A DNA stretch of 45,676 nucleotides. Source: a virus. The notes beneath the pieces were generated by a model. That model had not been told where the DNA came from and searched no databases. It was given only the letters and a program-made list of their open reading frames with translations. The DNA lies in IMG/VR virus record IMGVR_UViG_3300042317_001089, positions 1-45,676 of that record. One strand, 5' to 3'. The translations under genes were made by a program, and so were the position numbers. The first letter of the stretch is position 1; every line of letters begins with the position of its first letter. Below are positions 15,763-24,913 of this stretch, one piece after another.

Positions 15763-18700
15763 TGTCAACGATTCTCGGACTCGCGTTGAAGGTGACGGGC
15801 GATGCCTCATCGCTCGCGAAGTCGCTTGATCCCGTTGACAAGGCGCTGCAGAGGATCGGTGCGCAGGCGGAGCGGGCCACGGCCGTCTTCGCCCCGTTCA
15901 CGGCGGCGTCGGCTGCCGCGGCCCGGGCGCAGGAGCAGTTCACCGAGAAGTTTGCTACGCTCGCCGATCAGTTTAAGGCTGGTGTCGTCGGGCCGCAGGA
16001 ATACGCCGCTGCGTTCGCCCAACTACGGGAGGAGGCGCAACAGACAGCCGATGCCTTTGAGCGTGGAATCGAGATCACTCAGAGGTACACGACGGCGGAG
16101 GAAGACAGGGCCGCCCAACTCAGGGAGATTGCGGCCCTTCTTGAGCAGGGCGCAATCACTGAGCAGACGGCGGCCCGGGCTCGCGCCGACCTTAGTGGCG
16201 AAAACGCCCGGTCTGCCCAAGCTGCCGTTGATGCGGAGAGGAATCTCGCTGCGCTGCGGCAAGAGGCCGCCCGCATTACCGCGTCCGTCACTACGGAGCA
16301 GGAGGGCAGACAGGCTTCGCTGGAGCGATACAGGGTCGTGCTTGAAGCCGGTCTTATTACGGAGGAGACGTACCGCCGCGCCGTGGAGGAGACTTCTGGA
16401 GCCACGGCCGCAGCGGCAGCGGCGGAGCGCGAGCGACAGTCACTCCTTGAGGAAGGCGCTCGCATCCAACGGCAATATGGCGACCAGACGAAGGTTGTCG
16501 CGGACGAAATCGCTCGATTGGTCGAACTGCAGAAATCCGGCGCGATCGACCAGACGGCCTTGAACAACGTCGCCATCGAAAGGCTCGGCTTGGACAGGCA
16601 GGCGGCAGAGTCGGCTAGGGCAAGAGCTGCCGCAATCGCTGCCGCCGAGCGGCAGCAGGCGCAGGACATCGCAAGGGCGGCTCGAATCGTTGAGGCCAGC
16701 CTGACCACGTCGCAGCGAGCGCAGAACACATACAACGCAGAAATCGCGGAGTATCAACGCCTCCGCGCGAACGGCGCACTCGGCGAGGACGACTTCAACA
16801 ATGCGGTTCGCCGCAGCGCTGAAGCGTTCGCGAAGGTCACTGTCGAAGCGTCTGGCGTGATGGACGTGTTTGAGCGCGGCATTAGAACCACGGAGCAGTT
16901 TGCAACCAACCAAGACGAAGCCGCGGGCAGGATCAGGCTTCTGGTTGAGGAACTGCAGGCCGGTGCCATCCAGGCTCCGACCTTCGAGCGTGCGCTGGCC
17001 GGTATTGCGGGCGTCGATATTTCATCGTCCGAAGACGCGGCCCGGCTGATCCGAGTGCTCGCAGAAAACGCCCGCGATGGGTCTATCGACATCGACCGTG
17101 CTGCACAGTCGCTTGTGCAACTGTCCGATGCCCAAAAGGCCGCGTCGGGATCGCAGCAAGCGCTTGCCGCATCGAGCCGTCAGGCAAACCTCCAGCTCTC
17201 AGAACTGAGCGGGCTTCTGTCGCTGCTCCCCGGGAACATGGGGGCCGTCGCTGGGCGAGTGTCTGCCCTGTCTGGAGCCGTGCAAGGCTTTGAGAAGCTC
17301 GCGGCCGGTGGCCTGAATCGTTCGGTGGAGACGCTGGGCAGTTCGTTCGGAGCCCTTGCCACGCCAGTAGGTGCGGGCGTGGCTGCCATCGCGGGCTTTG
17401 GTGCCGCTGCGGCGTCGATCATCGCAGGGCTGCGGGATCTTGAAGGCCGCGTCGAGGCTCTCGGGTTCGCGGCCCAGCAGGCCGGGACAGACTTCCAGAC
17501 GATTCAGGTGTTGGACGAAGCGGCGCGGCGCACTGGCACGTCGGTTGATGCCTTGGCGAGCGGCGTCCAGAAGTTTGCCGTCACGATCGACAAGGCCCGC
17601 GCAGGGTCCGGGGATGCGGCCGCGGCGTTTCGCGAACTTGGCATCTCACAGGAAGCCCTCGCCAACAGCACGCCGGTGCAGCTCGCAGAGCAGACGGCCG
17701 AAGCCCTGGCGAAGATCGAAGACCCGGCTCGCCGATCGGCCCTACAAGTCGAACTGCTGGGTAAGTCTGGCGAGACGCTGCGGCGAGGCTTCAGCGCGTT
17801 CACGGAGGCGGAGAGTGCGATCGCTCGGTTCGGTGCGACGCTCAGTAGTGCCGACTTCGACTTGATCGCAACGCTCGGGTCAGCGTTTGACGATTTGCAG
17901 ACCTCGCTCGCTGGTCTGTCGCTAACCACGCTCAAGCCGTTTATCGACGCGGTGGCGAGCGGCACAAGCGCACTTGCCGAGTTCTTCGGCACCGCCTCGC
18001 GGGTGTTCACTGGCCTGCTCCGTGTGGCCCAGCCCTTCATCGACGGCTTCGCCGACGGCCTCAAGATCGTCGGGTTTGCGTTTGAGCAAATCAACAACAG
18101 CATCGACTTCGTGTTTGGCACCGCCGAGAAAACGACGGAAGCCGTCGGCAAGGTGCGGCGCGAGGCGGAGAAGCCGCTGGAGCGTGGCTTCGCCAGAGAC
18201 TTCGACCAAGCGATGAAGTCGGTCAACGAACAACTCTCGCGTGCCTCGCTTGAGGCAGAGCGGTTCGGCGTGGCCGGTGCTCGTGCGTTTGCCGAGTACG
18301 ACCGCGTGGTCGAAGGGCTGCGGGAGCGGTTCAACAAGCGAATCATTGACGAGGCAGCGTTCTCAAAGTCGATTGAGCGGGCCAACGAGCAATATCGCCA
18401 GCAGATCGACCTCGCCCGCCGCGCGGCCGAGGAGGTCAGCCGCAAGGTGCAGGCCGACCGCGACGCATCCGACGCACTCATCGAGCAGCAGCGGATTCAG
18501 CAGAATTTCGACGGCGACGCCCAGCGGGCCGAAGCCGCGCAGAACGTGCTGCGGCTGGAGCGAGAAATCGCCCGCGTGCGGCAGGAGATTGCGGGCGTCA
18601 ACCCGTTCGGTGACCTTGCCCGGGCTGGCGAAGAGCGGATCCTGCAACTGCAGAAGATCGCCGAGCAACAGCGGGAGATCGCCAACGGCAACGCACAAAT

Positions 18701-19913
18701 CTCTAACGCGGCCTCGGCTCGCGTGGACGCTCTTCTCAAGGCAACGCAAGAGAGATCGACGCTTGAGCAGCAGATCCTCGACTATGCCGAAGAGCAGGCC
18801 CGGCTTGAGGTCGAGATCAACACCGCCATCATTGAGCGACGCAACGAAGACGAGGCGGCCGCCCGGGCGCGGCTCGCGTCCGTCGAAGGGCTACGCACGG
18901 CAGCCGAAGACCTACAGCAGGCGACTGAGCAGGGCTTTACCGGCGGGTTCAGCCCAGCGTTTCAAGAGACCGACAGGGCCGTTGACGAACTCATCACGAA
19001 GGTGGAGCAGTTCGGCAACGCCGGGGCCATCGCGGCCAAGCAGTTGGAGGATGGCGTCGCGCGGGCGCAAGCGCTGGCCCGGCAGCCCGGCGGGCTCGCG
19101 GTCGATGTGTATCAGCGATTGGTCGCCCAGCAGCAGAAACTCTTTGAAGACAATGTGGCCCGCCTCGAAGAACTGAAGCGGCGTGAGCAGGAAAACGCGC
19201 AACTCGTCTTCCAAGCGAGGGTCGACGCGAACAATCGGGTCGATCAAATCCTCGCGGCGCAGTTAGACAACCGTCAGCGGGCTGAACTTGAGGCGGTGAA
19301 GGAGCGCGAGGAACGCGAGAAGCAGGCCGAACTGAACATCCAGGCGATTCGGGATCGCATCAAGACCCAAGAGCGGGCGCTTGATGCGGCACGCGAGAAC
19401 GCCCGCGAGACCGGCGACCTGCGCGGGCTTCGTGCTGGCGTCGCCCGCCTGAACCAACTGCGACAGGCAGAGCGTGCCGAGCAGCGCATCATCGACGGCC
19501 GTCAGCAGGCCGAACGCATCTCCGTTCAGCAATTCCAGCAAGGCACCTCCGCCGCCCAGCAGTTCCAATCGCTCGTCGCCCGCCAGAACGACGCCTTCCT
19601 GCAAGGCTTCCAGAACGCCTACGCCGGTGCGAACGCCGCCCTGGCCCAGAGCGCCCGCGTCGCGGAGGAGCAGGCCCGCCGGATGGAGGCGCTGACGCGA
19701 CCCACGAACGCCAGCGTAAACGTCGCCGACATTCGCACCGCTGAGGGGCAAGCGCTCGTGCAGGACGTTGCCGCACAGGCCCAAGACCCGGCGCTCATCG
19801 AGGCCCGGCTCCAGACGCGGCTGCTCAACTCTATCGCTGCGGGCATCACGGGGGCCTCGGCCAACTACTTCAACCAGCCGGTGGCAATCGTCGGCGCGGC
19901 GAGAATGGGGTAA
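15762..19913 (+). CDS. Tail tape measure protein
   Basis: The longest gene, 1383 residues, starting at GTG in TAGTG. It is largely helical coiled coil rich in Ala, Glu, Gln and Arg. A hydrophobic Gly/Ala zone lies around residues 480-560 (LSGLLSLLPGNMGAVAGRVSALSG, then VGAGVAAIAGFGAAAASIIAG), as usual for the membrane-entering part of tape measures. Residues about 85-460 carry about six related repeats with the theme L-x-x-G-A-I-x(4)-F/Y-x-x-A. Tape measures set tail length at roughly 0.15 nm per residue, so about 200 nm is expected. No lysozyme or peptidase motif was found. Confidence 0.93.
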   Translation: MSTILGLALKVTGDASSLAKSLDPVDKALQRIGAQAERATAVFAPFTAASAAAARAQEQFTEKFATLADQFKAGVVGPQEYAAAFAQLREEAQQTADAFERGIEITQRYTTAEEDRAAQLREIAALLEQGAITEQTAARARADLSGENARSAQAAVDAERNLAALRQEAARITASVTTEQEGRQASLERYRVVLEAGLITEETYRRAVEETSGATAAAAAAERERQSLLEEGARIQRQYGDQTKVVADEIARLVELQKSGAIDQTALNNVAIERLGLDRQAAESARARAAAIAAAERQQAQDIARAARIVEASLTTSQRAQNTYNAEIAEYQRLRANGALGEDDFNNAVRRSAEAFAKVTVEASGVMDVFERGIRTTEQFATNQDEAAGRIRLLVEELQAGAIQAPTFERALAGIAGVDISSSEDAARLIRVLAENARDGSIDIDRAAQSLVQLSDAQKAASGSQQALAASSRQANLQLSELSGLLSLLPGNMGAVAGRVSALSGAVQGFEKLAAGGLNRSVETLGSSFGALATPVGAGVAAIAGFGAAAASIIAGLRDLEGRVEALGFAAQQAGTDFQTIQVLDEAARRTGTSVDALASGVQKFAVTIDKARAGSGDAAAAFRELGISQEALANSTPVQLAEQTAEALAKIEDPARRSALQVELLGKSGETLRRGFSAFTEAESAIARFGATLSSADFDLIATLGSAFDDLQTSLAGLSLTTLKPFIDAVASGTSALAEFFGTASRVFTGLLRVAQPFIDGFADGLKIVGFAFEQINNSIDFVFGTAEKTTEAVGKVRREAEKPLERGFARDFDQAMKSVNEQLSRASLEAERFGVAGARAFAEYDRVVEGLRERFNKRIIDEAAFSKSIERANEQYRQQIDLARRAAEEVSRKVQADRDASDALIEQQRIQQNFDGDAQRAEAAQNVLRLEREIARVRQEIAGVNPFGDLARAGEERILQLQKIAEQQREIANGNAQISNAASARVDALLKATQERSTLEQQILDYAEEQARLEVEINTAIIERRNEDEAAARARLASVEGLRTAAEDLQQATEQGFTGGFSPAFQETDRAVDELITKVEQFGNAGAIAAKQLEDGVARAQALARQPGGLAVDVYQRLVAQQQKLFEDNVARLEELKRREQENAQLVFQARVDANNRVDQILAAQLDNRQRAELEAVKEREEREKQAELNIQAIRDRIKTQERALDAARENARETGDLRGLRAGVARLNQLRQAERAEQRIIDGRQQAERISVQQFQQGTSAAQQFQSLVARQNDAFLQGFQNAYAGANAALAQSARVAEEQARRMEALTRPTNASVNVADIRTAEGQALVQDVAAQAQDPALIEARLQTRLLNSIAAGITGASANYFNQPVAIVGAARMG

Positions 19914-19916
19914 CGC

Positions 19917-20828
19917 ATGAGCGTTGTATCGACGAAGGAGCTGGCGCAGACGTTCGAGCGTGAGGTCGGCAGGCCCGCCATCGTCAAGCGTCGGGTTGTC
20001 TGCGTTCTCGCCGACGGCACGCTGCAAAACGACCCGGCGACGGAACTGGAAATCCTGGCCGCCGTCTTTAACACGACCACGGGGGTGATCGCGACCTCTG
20101 CGATTTTCGGCGAGCCGCACCCGCGTCTTGCGGCGTGGAAGCTGCGGAAGCTTTGGATCAACGAAGGATTTGAGGGTTCGCCCTATCACGTCGAGGTAGT
20201 GCTGGAATACGGCGTCGTGCGCGACGAGGAGTTCGTGACGCCGACCTCGCGCCCAGCCGTGTGGAGTTTTGAGGGCAGCAGCGGCGAGTTTCCGGCCCTG
20301 CGTTTTTTCGACGGCAGCGGCAACGGCACGACCTACCCGCTGACGAACTCGGCCTTCGACTTCTATCCCGGCTTGATGACCACCGAGAGCGTGGTGCTGA
20401 TGAAGGTCACGAAGAACTTCGCCGCGTTCCCGTCTGGCTGGTACGCCGCGAACAACAGCGTGAACGACGCCAGCTACTTCGGCTGCGCCGCCCACACGAT
20501 CCGCGTGGCTGGCATCGACACCACCTACGAGTACGAGGAGTTTGGCGGCAGTGTCGTGAAGTATTGGAAGGCAACGGCCACTCTGGCCTACCGCCAGAGC
20601 GGCCACAATATGCTGCTGCCAGACGTGGGCTACAACTTCATCGACGGCGGGCAGAAACGTCGTGCGATGGTGTTTGATTTTGAGAACAGCGAGTGGGTGC
20701 CATCGCCGAATCCCGTGGGGCTCAACGGCAGCGGTGGCCTGAACATGACGGGGAACGCGACGGTATTGAATCGTCGCGTGAATCCCGAGGCTAGTTTCGC
20801 AACGGTCTTCGGGACGCCGCCAACATGA
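19917..20828 (+). CDS. Tail tip/distal tail protein, unidentified
   Basis: A 303-residue protein directly after the tape measure, in the distal-tail slot. It has an N-terminal helix and a beta-rich rest with aromatic strands (YHVEVVLEYGVVRDEEFVTP, GWYAANNSVNDASYFGCAAHTI, YKATATLAYRQ-like segments). I do not recognise a family. Location suggests a tail tip or hub component. Confidence 0.6.
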   Translation: MSVVSTKELAQTFEREVGRPAIVKRRVVCVLADGTLQNDPATELEILAAVFNTTTGVIATSAIFGEPHPRLAAWKLRKLWINEGFEGSPYHVEVVLEYGVVRDEEFVTPTSRPAVWSFEGSSGEFPALRFFDGSGNGTTYPLTNSAFDFYPGLMTTESVVLMKVTKNFAAFPSGWYAANNSVNDASYFGCAAHTIRVAGIDTTYEYEEFGGSVVKYWKATATLAYRQSGHNMLLPDVGYNFIDGGQKRRAMVFDFENSEWVPSPNPVGLNGSGGLNMTGNATVLNRRVNPEASFATVFGTPPT

Positions 20829-21400
20829 CGCCGAGCGACCGCGACGCCGTACAGTTCACTCGCGAGTCCGCCGAGCGGATCGCCAATGTGGTGCGCGCCG
20901 CTGAACTGACGCCGACGCGCGGGCGGGCCTTGTCGTTCGATGCGATCCAGCAGGGCGCAAGCCGCAAGACCTTCCGCATGGCCACCTTCACCGGCTCGTG
21001 GTCGATCAATGGCACGAAGACGGTGACGTTCAAAAATCAGACGGCAACGCCGAACGCCGCTTCGGTGGTCAATCTGTTTTTTCCAATCACGAACACGGCA
21101 GCTATCACCCGCGACTGCGCGATCGCGAAAGACGGCACGGCGTGGTATCTGATCGACGTGCCGATGGCGACGGCGACGGCGGTGTTTGTGGCGAGCACCG
21201 CAAGGGCTACTTTCTTTAGCCCTGAAAGCACTTCGCAACTCACGTTTGTCACCGGCGTTTCTGCTGCGCTCAACACGACCGACTGCACTATTACTGTTAC
21301 CGCGCAAACGGCCACGGCCATCAGCATTTCAATGTCTAGCACGCAGACCATTACGATTCTCGGCACTACCGCGACGGCAACGTACCTAACATTCGGGTGA
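20825..21400 (+). CDS. Tail tip-region protein of unknown function
   Basis: A 191-residue protein coupled to the previous gene (ATGA). The N-terminal ~50 residues are helical and polar; the rest is an unusually Thr/Ala-rich beta region (TATAVFVASTARATFF, TTDCTITVTAQTATAISISMSS). Such Thr-rich beta sequences are typical of virion surface or fibre parts. No family recognised. Confidence 0.6.
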   Translation: MTPSDRDAVQFTRESAERIANVVRAAELTPTRGRALSFDAIQQGASRKTFRMATFTGSWSINGTKTVTFKNQTATPNAASVVNLFFPITNTAAITRDCAIAKDGTAWYLIDVPMATATAVFVASTARATFFSPESTSQLTFVTGVSAALNTTDCTITVTAQTATAISISMSSTQTITILGTTATATYLTFG

Positions 21401-21404
21401 GACT

Positions 21405-22118
21405 ATGGCGTGTCCGTGTTGTAGTCCCCCCTGCTGCACCTGCACCGGCCCCTTTTACTTTTACGTCAATGGGAAACTGCTGGAAGCAGCAGACGCAGCA
21501 CTCAACCTCCCGTTTAGCGGAAGAAGCATTCCCGGGATCGGCATTGAGGGCGATGTCGGGACAGTCTATGCAAATCTTGGAAAGGCGAGCGATGTTCAAT
21601 GCGACGGGGACGGAAAATTCTTTGCCCGCATCACCATAGCGCAAAGCGGACATGTACAGTTTGAGGAATTTCGACCAGTTGGCGACGGACAAACAGAGGC
21701 TGATTATGTTGAGGGCACTGTCTCTGAGGCCCGCTACTACAAGTTCACGCTGCCACCAGGCGGCTGTGGAATAATTACAGGAGAATGGATTGCGTTCCCT
21801 GACGAAGCGAACATCGAAGAATATTGGTCAGTGGGCGGGAATACGCTTCGTTACTTTGAGCGCGTGGCTGGAGCCGTTAACGATTCTTCGGAGTTGCATA
21901 TTGCCTGGGGCGATGCCGTAGTTCACGCCAGTTGCAACGTGCTGTGCAGTGGCACAGGTACGGGGTATGGGCTTCCTTTAGAGCCCGCCTCTTGCGAGGG
22001 CGTTTTAGATTGCCAAGGTTCCGATTGCGGATGTCAGCAGATGGAGAGTTCCCCTCCCGGCTCCTACGACATCTTTGGAGTGGCGCATTTCCATTGCCTT
22101 CTCAATCCGCTGCCATGA
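21405..22118 (+). CDS. Cys-rich tail-region protein
   Basis: A 237-residue protein with a striking cysteine cluster at the very start (ACPCCSPPCCTCTG: seven Cys in the first 13 residues) and another near the C terminus (CEGVLDC, GSDCGCQQ). The middle is beta-rich with acidic turns. The cysteines may bind metal or form disulfides once outside the cell. It lies in the tail-tip operon, so a structural or host-contact role is likely but unproven. Confidence 0.6.
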   Translation: MACPCCSPPCCTCTGPFYFYVNGKLLEAADAALNLPFSGRSIPGIGIEGDVGTVYANLGKASDVQCDGDGKFFARITIAQSGHVQFEEFRPVGDGQTEADYVEGTVSEARYYKFTLPPGGCGIITGEWIAFPDEANIEEYWSVGGNTLRYFERVAGAVNDSSELHIAWGDAVVHASCNVLCSGTGTGYGLPLEPASCEGVLDCQGSDCGCQQMESSPPGSYDIFGVAHFHCLLNPLP

Positions 22119-22588
22119 TCGCCTGCCAACTCCAACACCTCGCCGCCCGCTGTCGCCAACGTGGCTACACGCTTGACGAAGTGCGCCCGTGCATCGTCAG
22201 CGAGGACGGCGACACGATCACGGTGGACGAGACGCACAGCAGTTACCCGCGCGAGCCGAAGCCTGGATTTTTTCCGCAGGCCATCCCCTCCCAGCAGCCC
22301 CCCGGCCCCACCAGCGGCCCCGGCACCGAACTGAAGAAGCTCCTGAAGCTCGTCGGCATCACCGCCACGCCGAACTGCTCCTGCAACGCGCGGGCGAAGC
22401 GCATGGATCAAGAGGGCTGCGAGTGGTGCGAGGCCCACCTCGACGAGATCGTGGGCTGGCTGCGCGAGGAGGCGACGAAGCGGAAACTGCCGTTCCTTGA
22501 CGCTGCCGGTAGGGTGCTGGTTCGCCGTGCGATTTCCAACGCACGGAAGGAGGCGGCCCGTGCCGGAGGATCACCACATCACGATTGA
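22115..22588 (+). CDS. Hypothetical protein with a Cys-containing helical domain
   Basis: A 157-residue protein starting at ATG 22115 (overlapping the previous stop). An N-terminal part (YTLDEVRPCIVSEDGDTITV) is followed by a Pro-rich linker, then a helical part with NCSCNARAKRMDQEGCEWCEAHLDEIVGWLREEA; the C-x-C and C-x-x-C pairs could bind a metal. The C terminus is basic and helical. It links tail-tip genes and the small zincin gene. Function unknown. Confidence 0.6.
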   Translation: MIACQLQHLAARCRQRGYTLDEVRPCIVSEDGDTITVDETHSSYPREPKPGFFPQAIPSQQPPGPTSGPGTELKKLLKLVGITATPNCSCNARAKRMDQEGCEWCEAHLDEIVGWLREEATKRKLPFLDAAGRVLVRRAISNARKEAARAGGSPHHD

Positions 22589-22841
22589 CGGCAAGCGCTG
22601 GCTTCTGCGCTTCGTGCCGCTCAAAGGTGACGCCGCCGGGTGGACGTTCTTCGACAACTCCGCCCGCCCCCGCATCCTCATTGACGACAAGCAACGCGGC
22701 TGGTCGCGCGTCGAGACGATCCTGCACGAACTGCTCCACGCGGCTCTCGGCCCGAACATCAGCGAGGAAGCCGTCACCGAGGCGGCCCAGGTGCAGCGGC
22801 GTGTGCTGGCGATGCTCTACACAATGACGCCAAAGGAGTGA
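22560..22841 (+). CDS. Minimal zincin-like metallopeptidase
   Basis: A 93-residue protein from GTG 22560, chosen because AAGGAGG at 22548-22554 lies just upstream. It has HExxH (H56-E57-L-L-H60 in TILHELLHAALG) followed by SEEAVTEAA, whose glutamates could supply the third zinc ligand, as in IrrE- or SprT-like small metallopeptidases. Before it are short strands (ITIDGKRWLLRF, RPRILIDDK). The catalytic motif is complete but substrate and timing are unknown. It overlaps the previous gene by 29 bases. Confidence 0.7.
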   Translation: MPEDHHITIDGKRWLLRFVPLKGDAAGWTFFDNSARPRILIDDKQRGWSRVETILHELLHAALGPNISEEAVTEAAQVQRRVLAMLYTMTPKE

Positions 22842-22844
22842 CGC

Positions 22845-23096
22845 ATGGCGAAGGCGAAGGCGGGGCTGCTCGATGAGATTCGCTCGAACATTCCCAGCGG
22901 CAAGGCGCTCCGTTGGCATGATCGCGTGGCCCCAGAGCACCAAGCGACGCTCGCCGAGATCCGCCGGGCGTACAAGGCGGGTGAACTCGGCACGGGCAAG
23001 AAGCCGGTGGCTAAGGGCATTAGCGTCTACCTCGGCAAGCACGGCATTGCCAGCGTCGGGCATCACGGAGTGCTGCAATGGCTCGAAGAAAAATAG
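22845..23096 (+). CDS. Small hypothetical basic protein
   Basis: An 83-residue basic protein (LLDEIRSNIPSGKALRWHDR, IRRAYKAGELG, KGISVYLGKHGIASVGHHGVLQWLEEK). The final 35 residues could be a small winged-helix, but no family is recognised. It is directly upstream of, and overlaps by 19 bases, the metallophosphoesterase gene. It begins four bases after the zincin stop. Confidence 0.6.
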   Translation: MAKAKAGLLDEIRSNIPSGKALRWHDRVAPEHQATLAEIRRAYKAGELGTGKKPVAKGISVYLGKHGIASVGHHGVLQWLEEK

Positions 23097-24157
23097 CCGA
23101 CGAGATCGCCGCGGGGATCGAGCACGCATCGCAACTGGCCACCGACGCCGAACTGGCGCGGCTGCGGTCCGAGGTGGCAACGTACCGAAATAGGTACAAG
23201 GCCGCCCTCGCCCAGATCGACAAGGAGCGCGAGCGGGCGAACGGCTTGGTCTCGCTGGCGAGCGTCAAACCCGTGACGTTGAGCAAAGGCACCAAGGGTC
23301 GCAAGCGGGTGCGGCACGACGCCACGGCCATCCTCATGCTCTCGGACGTTCACGCCGAAGAGCGGGTGCTGCCTGAAACCGTGAACGGCGAAAACGACTA
23401 CTCGCTCGAAGTGTGTCAGAAGCGGCTCGCCGAATTAGAGGAGCGATTCCTCGACTGCCTTGAACACGAACGGAACCAGGCGGACGTTCGCCGCGTGCTC
23501 ATCTGGTTGGGCGGCGACTTCATCACGGGGCATATCCACCCCGACTGCGTTGAGGTGGCCCAACTCTCGCCGATGAACGCCACCCGCTGGATTGCCGAGC
23601 GGCTGCGCGGGCTCATCGACAGCGTGGCCAAGCACGCCGAGCAGGTGGTCATCTGCACGAACGCAGGCAACCACGGCCGCAGCAACGAGGGCAAGCCGAG
23701 GGTCGCAACAGAACTCGATCATTCGTGGGAGCAGTTGATGTACTTCACGCTTGCCCGCGAAGAGCGAAACAAAAACGTGCAGTGGCAGATTGCCGAGGGG
23801 CACCTGGGCTACGTCAACCTTGATGGCTTCCTCGTCCGCACGACCCACGGTCACTCAATTCGGTTCGCTGGTGGCGTCTACGGCCTCGCGCTGCCCGCCA
23901 GCAAGGCAATCGCCCGATGGGACGCTGGTCGCAAAGCAGACCTGACGATCTTCGGCCACTACCACTCATGGGGCTGGCTGCGTGGTGCGAGATACGTTGC
24001 GAACGGATCGGTAATTGGACATTCCCCATACGCTGATCGGGTTGCTTCTCCTGAGCGCCCATGTCAAGGCATGGCCATTGTCGATCACCGGCGCAACGAA
24101 GTGACGCGAGCGTATCCATTGTTCTGCGACCGTGATCTGCGAAAGGGAAAGAAATGA
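23078..24157 (+). CDS. Calcineurin-like metallophosphoesterase
   Basis: A 359-residue protein with the two-metal phosphoesterase motifs in order: DxH at D90/H92 (LMLSDVHAEE), GD at 146-147 (IWLGGDF), GNHG at 197-200, a THGHS segment, and GHYH in TIFGHYHSWG. The N-terminal ~80 residues are a coiled coil. Phage members of this family may act on nucleotides, 2'-3' cyclic phosphates or DNA ends; the substrate cannot be read here. Not near the main replication block, it is likely expressed with late genes. Confidence 0.85.
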   Translation: MARRKIADEIAAGIEHASQLATDAELARLRSEVATYRNRYKAALAQIDKERERANGLVSLASVKPVTLSKGTKGRKRVRHDATAILMLSDVHAEERVLPETVNGENDYSLEVCQKRLAELEERFLDCLEHERNQADVRRVLIWLGGDFITGHIHPDCVEVAQLSPMNATRWIAERLRGLIDSVAKHAEQVVICTNAGNHGRSNEGKPRVATELDHSWEQLMYFTLAREERNKNVQWQIAEGHLGYVNLDGFLVRTTHGHSIRFAGGVYGLALPASKAIARWDAGRKADLTIFGHYHSWGWLRGARYVANGSVIGHSPYADRVASPERPCQGMAIVDHRRNEVTRAYPLFCDRDLRKGKK

Positions 24158-24651
24158 CAACACTTGAAGCATCGAACGACGCCCTCCGCTCCGCCGTCCG
24201 CGACCGCCTCGACAACACGCCCGCCGACGACCCGAAGCTTCGTGGCTACAAGCGGGAAGGGTGCTGTGACGGCGGCAAGTGCCAGCCGCGCCCGCTGGGC
24301 GATGAGGGATCGCTCCGCGGCGACGGCGTGATGCGGGCCTCGGACGTGCATCCTGTCTCGCAGAGGTATTTCGATCTCCTCGACACGCTCCGCGAGCTTC
24401 ACATCAGCAAGAGCGCCGGGTACGGCTGCCCAGATGGAACCGACCCGCTCTTGAACATCCGCCGCGGCGCGGAGTTCGTCGGGATCCCGGCGTGGCAAGG
24501 CGCGATGGTGCGACTGAGCGACAAGGTGACGCGGCTCGCCGTGTTCAATAAGACGGGGAACTTGCCGCACGAGTCGGTCACTGACAATTTGCTCGACCTC
24601 GCGAGTTATTCGCTCTTAGCCCTCCTGCTTTATCAAGAGGAGAGCGAGTGA
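24154..24651 (+). CDS. DUF1599/MazG-like nucleotide-metabolism protein
   Basis: A 165-residue protein coupled to the phosphoesterase by ATGA. The C-terminal ~100 residues match the all-alpha DUF1599/MazG-like pattern: KSAGYG, DPLLNIRRGAEFVGI, GAMVRLSDKVTRL and ESVTDNLLDLASYSLLAL, where the D/E pairs would bind metal and an NTP. Such proteins hydrolyse or help modify nucleotides. The N terminus has an extra CCDGGKC segment. Assignment rests on motif pattern only. Confidence 0.72.
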   Translation: MTTLEASNDALRSAVRDRLDNTPADDPKLRGYKREGCCDGGKCQPRPLGDEGSLRGDGVMRASDVHPVSQRYFDLLDTLRELHISKSAGYGCPDGTDPLLNIRRGAEFVGIPAWQGAMVRLSDKVTRLAVFNKTGNLPHESVTDNLLDLASYSLLALLLYQEESE

Positions 24652-24848
24652 TCCAGCAACGCGTGCCGTACTCCGAGGACGAAGCGCAAGAGGCGTGGCT
24701 GTTCGTCGGCCGTTTTGGCCCAGCAAACTCGTGGACCGCGACCAACGGCACGGCCGCACGCATGATCGGGCGATTGCTCGAAGAGCGCGAGCGCCTGATG
24801 GCGATCCTGGCGGCGAGGGACAACATCCAGAGACCGGCCGAACAGTGA
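24648..24848 (+). CDS. Small hypothetical protein
   Basis: A 66-residue protein from GTG in a GTGA overlap. Two helical parts are visible (DEAQEAWLFVGRFG and AARMIGRLLEERERLMAILA). No family. It is the last gene before the convergent integrase, with a long hairpin at its stop. Confidence 0.55.
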   Translation: MIQQRVPYSEDEAQEAWLFVGRFGPANSWTATNGTAARMIGRLLEERERLMAILAARDNIQRPAEQ

Positions 24849-24913
24849 CCCGGGCCGGTGGGAGAGGTCGCGGCGTCCGTCCTTTCCGCCTGCGACCCCC
24901 ACCGCGCCCGGGT
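24848..24913. terminator. Bidirectional terminator-like hairpin between convergent genes
   Basis: ACCCGGGC (24848-24855) pairs with GCCCGGGT (24906-24913), and the inner arms CGGTGGG, GGTCGC and GGCG pair with CGCC, GCGACC and CCCACCG with small bulges. The hairpin fills the gap between the 24848 stop and the integrase stop (minus). There is no strong T-run, so it may act by stability alone or protect mRNA ends. Confidence 0.55.

Noticed and set aside
19263-20606. Minus-strand open frame of 447 codons across tape measure and tail-tip genes
   Set aside because: It lies opposite well-supported plus-strand genes, has Arg/Leu/His-rich composition typical of a shadow frame in GC-rich DNA, and shows no motif. 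The same goes for long minus frames at 4623-5843, 9829-11013 and 27718-29037.
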